Positions 56,340-64,000 of a DNA stretch of 64,000 nt are shown piece by piece. The DNA comes from Prostheceraeus crozeri (Eukaryota > Platyhelminthes > Polycladida > Euryleptidae): contig CAJQUW010007562.1 in the NCBI GenBank assembly GCA_907163375.1, forward strand, positions 92,501 through 156,500, given 5' to 3'. Under the pieces are notes generated by a model. The model was not told where the DNA came from. It did not search any database and worked only from the letters and a program-made list of their open reading frames with translations. Numbering within the stretch: position 1 is the stretch's first letter; the number at the start of each line of letters is the position of its first letter. The translations under genes were made by a program, and so were the position numbers.

Positions 56340-57660
56340 TCTACCAGATGATTGCCACTATAAAGGGTAACAAAATACCGGGACAGGGAGATATACCTGG
56401 ATTTTTAAGCAAGATTGCTGCCCCATTAATAGCGGCTCTGTTACTCATATTATTAGCGGTTCAATTTTGTCAGGAAAATACCAAACTTGTTGGAAGCAGA
56501 GTTTGATTACTCCCGTACCCAAAAAACCGTCCGATCTCGAAAGAAGAATTGAGAACAATTTCCTTGCTTCCACTGCTTTCAAAAATCTGTGGAAAGGCGA
56601 TCCTTGAAGCGGGCATGGCATCCCACCTGCGACAGACTTTCGAACCTCTTCAGTTCGGAAACAAACCAGTATCATCTACAACGTCATCCCTCATTGCTAT
56701 ACATGAAAAAATAACTGATGCACTTGATTTTGACGCCACCACAGGAGTGTTTTAGCATACGACATTAGTAAGGCATTTGACAAACTTGGTCATGATGTTA
56801 CTATCAAAACACTTTCGGAAAATCGATTTCCTCGTAGATTTGTGCAATGGATGCTTAATTATTTGCGAAATCGTTTTGAAGCGGTAAAGTTAGCAAACTA
56901 TACTGGCAATCAACGAGTTATATGTTCTGGCATTCCACAGGGTTCACTCTCCGGCCCATTTTTGTTTAACTTGGTAATGAGCACCCTAAAGCCTCTGCAT
57001 GATACTAACACTGTCATCAAATATGTAGATAAGTGTAGTTTTGTCAGTCCGGTCACAGACTCATCTGTTCTTTCTTACCTTGATGAGCATCAGAATATGT
57101 TGCAGTGGTCATCATAGGCGGGTTTACGTCTCAATCTTGACAAGCGCAAGCATCTGTGGATTCCCAAATCTACCACTGTTGTGGCTCCTAACATTCCGGG
57201 TATGCCCTTAGTAACTGAAATGAAGACACCTGGGGTTTAGTTCACGAATGACCTGAAATGGAACAGGCAGATGGAGCATATAAATCTTTGTGCATCTCGT
57301 CGATTACATGCTCTTAGAGTGCTGAACAAATTTCTTGACGGCCCGTGCCTTATTCGAGTATGTAATGGTCTGATACTGTCGGTCATAGAGTATTGTTCTC
57401 CATTGATGATTGCATTATGAGAATGAGGACGTCCTAAATAGGATTCAGCGAAGAGCGGGGGTCACTGCAATTGTGATGCTTATCCTAGCATCAAGGGTCG
57501 GCGTGAAAGAAGTGCCTCCGACTTTTGGAGAGCATTTCTAGTTCTCCGATTCATTCATTATATCAAATGTGTCCTCAGAAATCCACTCGATCGGGAAGAT
57601 TTATTCAACCTCAAACTCGAACAACTCGGAGGAGAAGCTCTTTTTCCAATGGCGACAATA
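56340..57660 (+). pseudogene. CR1/Jockey-group LINE reverse transcriptase, broken
   Basis: Plus-strand blocks in order: RTISLLPLLSKICGKAILEA, SSLIAIHEKITDALDFDATT, the catalytic motif A region YDISKAFDKLGHD (about 56760), WMLNYLRNRFEAVKLANY, SGIPQGSLSGPFLFNL (motif B) and IKYVDKCSFV, in place of the usual YADD box. LRLNLDKCKHLWIP, QFTNDLKWN and the fingers/thumb tail SVIEYCSPLMI follow. There are at least three in-frame stops (57116, 57238 and near 56755) and a frame change near 56500. The substituted YADD box alone would inactivate it. The endonuclease domain is missing. Confidence 0.88.
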
Positions 57661-58812
57661 TAGTATTTTCTGTACTTTAGCTTAAATCATTGTACGATTT
57701 AGTATTGCCTTCATTTATCATTTGCGCCGGCATATGCCTCCCACGCACATATGATTGATTGCAAGGTAAACGATTTAGTAGTGATTTTCAATGTGAATAT
57801 CGAAGACACACACCTTACTTACTCACTATTCGAAACAGGTTTGTTCCGGCAAACATTTGTTGATAAACAGAAGCGCTGTATGTTCCACTTATTATACTCA
57901 CCTATCTATTCACGAAATACTTTCGTCTGCTTACAACAGAATGATCTAATGAATACGTGCTGACACAAACGAATACAGTTAACTGACACTCAAGGACTGA
58001 AGGCACAATAATAACTCAATGAAGACTAACATCAAAGTCAGTTAAAGGCGAAGAAACAAATCAATGAAATCACGCTCACACTGTTATAACAACGGCAGAA
58101 GACAGATATTCATGAGCACTGGACAATAGACGAAATGAATGAGAATTATGCTGACAAAAGGCACTAGGCTAGGACGAGACAGAGCAGAAATATATGGGAG
58201 ATAGTTTTACAATACAGGAAAACACATCAGAAAGTAATAATGCAGAAACTGTACAAAAAAAGGAAAAGGAAATATGAGCAAAAAGATTATTTTTACGAAG
58301 ATTAAAAAGTCAACCTTTCAGTACGAGGAGTGATATCGTTGTCGAGAGAGCACAGCGATATAATAGTTTTTAATCGAATGAAAGTACTTTATTTCTATGC
58401 ATGCATCCATTTGGAATGTGTTAGATATCTTAGCGTCCTATTTGTCGGCCAAACTATGACATTAAGAAGTCTATGGTTATACTTTGAAACACATAATACA
58501 CTATTTCTACACATGGACTCGGAATAGACATAGGCTGCTAAACATTGCAAAAGAAGGCTTTCTGAATCTAAATTTGATCCGTATTATACCTTGGTGTCCA
58601 GTATTCGATACATTAACAAATACATATTAACCAAATAGCGATTTGAAAATGAAAAGAACCACAGAAATGATAATAGAGAAAATATCAATAGCAAAAGATG
58701 CGGAGAGCGAAGGGGTGAATTTTTTCGAATATTTGTTTGTGTCCGCACTTAATAGATCATTCTGCTGTATCAACTAATTGAGAACAGACGAAACACGTGA
58801 ATAAATATGTGA
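57661..58812. other. AT-rich non-coding stretch
   Basis: ORFs at 57751-57963 and 58330-58527 show no family or splice support. Nothing else recognised. Confidence 0.4.
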
Positions 58813-59043
58813 TTATGAAACATCTGGCGCACTTATTTTTCTTCCGTAAGTGTTATTAAACGCACTAAGGTCGCCTGCTGTCGAATATCTACGTAGTGAC
58901 TGAGTGCTGTTCTCATACAAATTCATCTGCAGTGTATCCGCGTACTGTATCTCCACCCCGACATAGAAAGCGCGCGGCAATGACCGCAGAGGATTATAGA
59001 TATTGTAGCTATCTTCCAATTGATGCTTGAAAAAGCTAGGCAT
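58813..59043 (-). CDS. Possible C-terminal exon of a host gene
   Basis: A minus-strand frame of 76 codons with protein-like composition, including MPSFFKHQLEDSYNIYNPLR followed by SLPRAFYVGVEIQYADTLQM, ending SAFNNTYGRKISAPDVS-stop. The open frame extends a little upstream of the ATG, and an AG lies near 59077. Rich in Ser, Tyr and Asn, like a cytoplasmic tail. No family recognised, and no polyadenylation signal AATAAA was seen just downstream. Confidence 0.33.
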   Translation of the reverse strand: MPSFFKHQLEDSYNIYNPLRSLPRAFYVGVEIQYADTLQMNLYENSTQSLRRYSTAGDLSAFNNTYGRKISAPDVS

Positions 59044-59417
59044 GATTACTATTGTAGTGAATGAGTGCTATGATTCATGTACATGTAGAAGTCTGTGGAA
59101 GTTTCTGGATACATACATAGACAGTGGTTTTTTATTCAGTTGCCGGCTATGGGACGGCATAAATGAAATAATACCGCATAGCATTCACTACACTACCGTT
59201 TCCATAGAAGTAGACTTTCTATGGTATTGTCAATTTCTATGACCGTTTCGTATCACCATTCTGTGTTGCTTCAGAAAATATCTTGTAAATTGTAATGTAT
59301 TAAACCGTTAGAAAATATGGCACTTTTCATTTTCCTGCTGAAAATAGACAAGCGCTCGACAATACTGTATACAGTTGAATTATAAATCATTATAATTGAG
59401 TTTTTCTTGACTTGCAG

Positions 59418-59556
59418 TCTAATTACCTTAACTAAAAATGTCACTTGCATAGGCAAGTCTGTGCAGGAGCCCAGACAGACTCAGGCGTCGGCGAAGACAG
59501 AGAATCGTGTCCTCATGAGCAAGCGGTTTTCTTGTCAGAATTGCGCGAATTCATAG
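59418..59556 (+). CDS. Possible terminal exon of a host gene
   Basis: A very good 3' splice site (TTTTTCTTGACTTGCAG, ending 59417) is followed by an open frame reading LITLTKNVTCIGKSVQEPRQ, TQASAKTENRVLMSKR and FSCQNCANS-stop at 59554-59556. The second half is GC-richer than its surroundings. Cysteines at CIG and SCQNC could be structural. Family unknown; no other exon of the same gene found. The opposing ORF is a shadow. Confidence 0.38.
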
Positions 59557-60339
59557 GGCAATTATGTCTTTCTAAAACATTGTGTTATTAAGACTGATAA
59601 AGTGCCGATACCTCGCCAACTCATACTGAACACGAAAATTGTAAATTAGGAATGGTTTCTACACACCATTTGGTGACGGAAATTTGCGAAAGGAATATTT
59701 CCTATTCTTGCGATTGCTGGCTCCGTGATCTCACGAATAATGTTTGGATTAGTGTATGGGGGAAAGTTGGCAATAAGCTATAGTGTTGTGTAAAGCTCAC
59801 GGTAATATCTGTAAGGCCTCTGCATTGAAAAGGATAATCCTCTACTCTGTGGTAGATTCTTTATGGAACTGAATTATTAAAATCTCATGTTCATTTATTC
59901 TGCTTTGAAAATTGCATTATTTCAGCGTTAATTAATTTGTCATCGTTGCAGGATAGAAACTTTATAATTTTCCTGTGCCTTCAGCAGTATAGTTGATTTA
60001 AAGAAAGAGGATTCGCTCCTTTACAGCTGAGACTTTTTATTGCGTTTTTGAACATTGACAATACGACGCACATCGTCTAGAATTCAGAGCCTTGCGGATA
60101 GACGATTTTTCTTACTCGTACCCAACCGTGCCTGCAGAAATTTGAATGAAGTTTCTACGTGATGTTATTATTTTGTTCAAAGCTGCCTGATATACTTCCT
60201 AATCTATGTTCACGGAAGACTGAAAATCTCTACGAGTATTGCCAACCTACTTGGAAAAGCTTCGGATTATAAGAAGTTCGTTGACGCAAACAGGGCCAAG
60301 ATTCTTACCTTCGGGGGGAGGGAATCGTCAAAATAGAAT
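59557..60339. other. Non-coding spacer
   Basis: Nothing recognised. Confidence 0.4.
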
Positions 60340-60698
60340 TAATAACTTGAAATTTCTGCCAAGAACGAACAACAAAATCTCGACTTTTTCATGAAAACTT
60401 GCATTACAAAGCGGCTGATGAAATTTCCTTGATAATCAAATTAATTAAGATGCTTGTTAACAAATATTCAGTATTTTTGATATTGAACATGCTTGGTACT
60501 ACTTACATAGTGGCTTCATGTCGGTAGTATATAAACATAGGAATAATTTGCAAAAATTTAGTTGTTGAAACATTGATCATATAATTTTTTGAACCGTAGG
60601 AACATAATCTCCGCAAAAAATTGAATCTTTTCATTCAAAAATTTTCACTGTACAGATACTTTTCTGAGTCGACGCTACATAATATACTTACTTTTATG
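60340..60698 (-). mobile_element. CATAGAGTA hAT-like element, partial copy
   Basis: Reverse copy of the 16571 and 52108 elements: CTTGAAATTTCTGCCAAGAA, TCTCCGCAAAAAATTGAATC, AAAATTTTCACTGTACAGAT and GAGTCGACGCTACATAATAT align with them. It ends at a worn TACTTTTATG. The left portion is missing. An ORF at 60621-60812 overlaps its edge and continues with FDVFDVIQRDSAVPASIAGF, not recognised. Confidence 0.7.
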
Positions 60699-61845
60699 CT
60701 CATTATGTTTGATGTGTTCGACGTAATACAACGAGATTCAGCCGTCCCAGCAAGTATCGCCGGTTTCTACCCAACCGAAAAAGTCACAACCAAAATTATT
60801 AATATTAATTAATCCCTTCTGCGATGATGTCTCACTCAATGTTCACTCTAAGAAATTTTTCTATCTTTATTTTTGCGTTAAGTTCATAATTACTAGCGAA
60901 TAGGGAAAAGTCGATTACTTTGGCCATTGTATCTAAATTGACTTTTTGCAAGAAAATTCATAGACTGAATATTTATCAATGCAGTTGTACTGCGGACCAA
61001 TCAATTTGATAGTCATCTTTATTTTCTATTTTATCTTACTGTGTCCAAATAGAAAGTAAAGCTTGATGCCACTGTGGTAACTTCACAACAACATCAACAG
61101 CAGCGAGTAGCTTGCCTTGAATTTTTCATTCTTTCATTTGCGTCAGCACGCAGGCAAGACAATGTGTCTCTGTTGGTGTACTGCATAGCGAGCTGCTTTA
61201 GTGCGGGATTTTTCATATCGTACTAACGAGTTCTTATAACCTTTGGAAGAAGCTACGTCTACGGTTGTTAAGGAATTTTGCATTTTAATTGGCTTATTAG
61301 CGTGTTTGTTAACTTTTTTTAGATTGATGCTGACGCAAGCTGGCACTCTATAATCTCTCTATCTGCATCTTTTATTAGTCATCCGTTCGGTGTCATAGGA
61401 ATTCTGAGGGTTATCACATAAAATGTTATCAAAAAGTGGCAATATTCAGGCATTCAAATTTGATCATAATTTTGACGTTCCAGTCGATCGACCCGCTGGG
61501 TGGGGTTAGCGACAACAATTCCTATTTTAGTTGCTGTACACATGACATGTTTTGATGTAATAACTCTCGGCATATCAGGCGTATTTGCTATTTATGGCAG
61601 TCATTTGTGTATATAATGACAGATGCAGAATGTTGCTAATTCTAATTTCTGCCCTTTTGCGACACAGAAAACATGTTGCATCACATGCTCCATAATTAAT
61701 CCGCAGCGCAAATACGTGAAGGCAAGGGTGAATTTCAATGCACTTTGCGCATGAATTGAATTGAGTATATCCTTGTATTTGCGATTGCTCGCTGTCATTC
61801 TGACAGCTTGCGCATTAGCACAATAGATGTACACACATCAATGTA
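60699..61845. other. AT-rich non-coding stretch
   Basis: Short ORFs only (61143-61346 and 61601-61834, minus strand). No domain, RNA gene or repeat end was recognised. Confidence 0.4.
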
Positions 61846-63394
61846 GTCCGGCAGCCAGAACGAGTTTCTGCAGGGAACGAGGCCGAAAGTGAGACTTTCA
61901 CAGAATGTACACCCTATGCCTACTACGAATCGATGCGTCTGCCGAGTTCTAGTGAGTTCCTCTTCTTGTCAGACAGAATCAAAGAAATGCACATGCAAAT
62001 CCAATGCGTCGCAGATTGCAGTTTTAGCAACCATCAATGCAAACATTTTGAGCAACATTATCCACATTCAACCACATTCTCACACACATTGCCAATCAGA
62101 AGCAAGTTAAAAGCACATGCACATCATAGGAAATGTCCCGAAGACATGCCATGCTGAAAATTATGACTCCAGGCTTAGTAGTTTTCGTTTAATCAGAGAA
62201 AACATAGAAAACTTCAATTTAGCCAAAAACCAATCTGCGTCACATTGGATTTGCATGTGCATTTCTTTGATCTTGTCTGACAAGAAGAGGAACTCACTAG
62301 AACTCGGCAGACGTGTCGATTCGTAGTAGGCAGAAGGTGTACATCATTCTGTGAAAGTCTCATTGTCGGCCTCGTTCCCTGCAGAAACTCGTGCTGGCTG
62401 CCGCACTATGAGGTGTACATCATTCTGTGAAAGTCTCATTGTCGGCCTTGTTCCCTGCAGAAACTCGTTCTGGCTGCCGGACTATGAGGTGTACATCATT
62501 CTGTGAAAGTCTCACTTTCGGCCTCGTTCCCTGCAGAAACTCGTGCTGGCTGCCGGACTATGAGGTATACATCATTCTGTGAAAATCTCATTTTCGGCCT
62601 CGTTCCCTGCAGAAACTCGTGCTGGCTGCCGGACTATGAGGTATACATCATTCTGTGAAAGTCTCATTGTCGGCCTCGTTCCCTGCAGAAACTCGTGCTG
62701 GCTGCCGGACTATGAGGTGTACATCATTCTGTGAAAGTCTCATTGTCGGCCTCGTTCCCTGCAGAAACTCATGCTGGCTGCCGGACTATGAGGTGTACAT
62801 CATTCTGTGAAAATCTCATTTTCGGCCTCGTTCCCTGCAGAAACTCGTGCTGGCTGCCGGACTATGAGGTGTACATCATTCTGTGAAAGTCTCACTTTCG
62901 GCCTCGTTCCCTGCAGAAACTCGTGCTGGCTGCCGGACTATGAGGTGTACATCATTCTGTGAAAATATCATTTTCGGCCTCGTTCCCTGCAGAAACTCGT
63001 GCTGGCTGCCGCACTATGAGGTGTACATCATTCTGTGAAAGTCTCATTGTCGGCCTTGTTCCCTGCAGAAACTCGTGCTGGCTGCCGGACTATGAGGTGT
63101 ACATCATTCTGTGAAAGTCTCACTTTCGGCCTCGTTCCCTGCAGAAACTCGTGCTGGCTGCCGGACTATGAGGTATACATCATTCTGTGAAAATCTCATT
63201 TTCGGCCTCGTTCCCTGCAGAAACTCGTGCTGGCTGCCGCACTATGAGGTGTACATCATTCTGTGAAAGTCTCATTTTCGGCCTCGTTCCCTGCAGAAAC
63301 TCGTGCTGGCTGCCGGACTATGAGGTGTACATCATTCTGTGACAGTCTCATTGTCGGTCTCGTTCCCTGCAGAAACTCGTTCTGGCTGCCGGAC
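61846..63394. mobile_element. Inverted-repeat element with expanded right terminal repeat
   Basis: GTCCGGCAGCCAGAACGAG (61846) and its complement ending at 63394 are the TIRs, with TA on both sides (61844-61845 and 63395-63396). The left arm (61846-62010) pairs with 62240-62400 over about 160 bases, covering GGGAACGAGGCC, CTTTCACAGAATGTACA and GAATCGATGCGTCTGCCGAG. The loop between is 62013-62237. The outer 76 bases of the right arm are present in 14 tandem copies. ORFs at 61889-62326 are palindrome-derived, not genes. Confidence 0.82.
62334..63394. repeat. 76-bp tandem array, 14 copies
   Basis: The unit (TATGAGGTGTACATCATTCT, GTGAAAGTCTCATTGTCGGC, CTCGTTCCCTGCAGAAACTC and GTGCTGGCTGCCGGAC) is the element's terminal repeat. 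The last unit and one inner unit keep GTTCTGG as in the left TIR, while most others read GTGCTGG. Variants CATTGTCGG, CATTTTCGG and CACTTTCGG alternate in an ordered way, suggesting multi-unit expansion steps. No indels were seen. Confidence 0.95.
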
Positions 63395-63396
63395 TA

Positions 63397-64000
63397 ACGC
63401 CAGTCATTGAACATATTCGTGGATGCTATTCCTATAATGTAAAGATATTGTGAAGATTCAATGTTCACAGATTGCGCATTTACATGAAACAGGCAGACTA
63501 ATTATGGAAAATATCAACCTGGTGCAGCCTTCTATCAAATAAGTCATCAGATGAAAAATTCTTCGGGATGTTTAGTTAATTTCTTCTATTAAATTAGTTA
63601 TTTCAACAAAATTTGCATACAGTCCCTATGTGCTCTATATATGAAAGTTGTTTAGTAGACAATGCGAAACTAGTAACTAGACAGCAGCTACATTCTCAAC
63701 AGAATTCTGGCATATTCACATGTTTTCATTGGCGGAGGTGTTTTGATGCACTTTGTATCACACAAATTTGTTTCATTTTTTGTTAAATGCACTTTGGAGT
63801 GGAAGAGAAAAATGACAACACATATCAACAGCGATTAGAAAAAAACGATGGAATGATTATTTTTCCTTATGCATGTATGGAAAAGTTTGCTTTTCAACAC
63901 CTGGATACTTTAATGTCCATGTTGCTATAAATATCTATTCTATCTGCAATGGCCGCAAAGAAATTAGATTATATCTATTCTAGTTGTCCCTGTTCATAGA
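63397..64000. other. AT-rich non-coding end of window
   Basis: No gene or repeat recognised. Confidence 0.45.

Noticed and set aside
1-64000. LTR retroelement, Polinton-like or viral insertion
   Set aside because: No paired long terminal repeats, capsid, protease, integrase or protein-primed polymerase motif was recognised on either strand.

Overview
This window is AT-rich eukaryotic, almost certainly animal, DNA. It contains no bacterial-style genes. Its repeat make-up is Penelope-like (PLE) and CR1/L2-type retroelements, PIF/Harbinger and hAT DNA transposons, foldback elements, hairpin MITEs, a tRNA-derived SINE and three satellites. That mix suggests an aquatic invertebrate, but the species cannot be fixed from sequence alone. 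Most of the 64 kb is nested transposable elements. No LTR retrovirus-like, Polinton-like or toxin gene was recognised.

Layout. 0-3 kb: tRNA-type SINE and a 74-bp satellite (about 22 copies). 3.5-14.6 kb: two related hAT-type families (A about 513 bp, B about 600 bp, 8-bp target duplications), plus a 2.9-3.1 kb segment present twice in direct orientation (5.2-8.1 and 11.55-14.6 kb). Between those copies lie two Harbinger transposase fragments and a Harbinger Myb-like gene. 15-17.4 kb: a few coding-like islands and a third hAT-like family with CATAGAGTA ends. 17.9-20.6 kb: a CpG-dense 40-bp minisatellite, about 69 copies with no visible indel. 20.7-28 kb: a hAT-like element with long TIRs carrying a LINE, further palindromic elements, and a small Cys-pair ORF. 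28.3-29.3 kb: a truncated PLE on the minus strand, abutting a plus-strand hammerhead-ribozyme-like fold. 30.1-34.75 kb: a family-A hAT broken by another A copy and by a 3.7-kb foldback element with 1.5-kb arms and a perfect 9-bp target duplication. 34.9-37.6 kb: another palindromic element and an A-in-A nested insertion.

38.9-46.3 kb: one minus-strand LINE split by a 5.86-kb element of unassigned superfamily. That element has perfect long TIRs (CCCTAGATG...) and holds a hAT B copy, an ORF interrupted by that copy, and two adjacent pre-miRNA-like hairpins. 50.2-50.7 kb: the best host exon, with splice signals on both sides. 51.7-54.9 kb: a PLE interrupted by a GGGCCTGTTTCAT element that is itself interrupted by a CATAGAGTA hAT, giving three nested levels. 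55-57.7 kb: hairpin, hAT MITE and a LINE fossil. 58.8-59.6 kb: two possible host terminal exons. 61.8-63.4 kb: a TA-flanked inverted-repeat element whose right terminal repeat has expanded into 14 tandem 76-bp copies.

Host coding content is sparse: several short candidate exons that cannot be joined into a gene model here. The most notable structures are the hammerhead-like fold, the twin hairpins, the 5.86-kb orphan transposon, the foldback element, and the satellites that appear to grow out of transposon ends.
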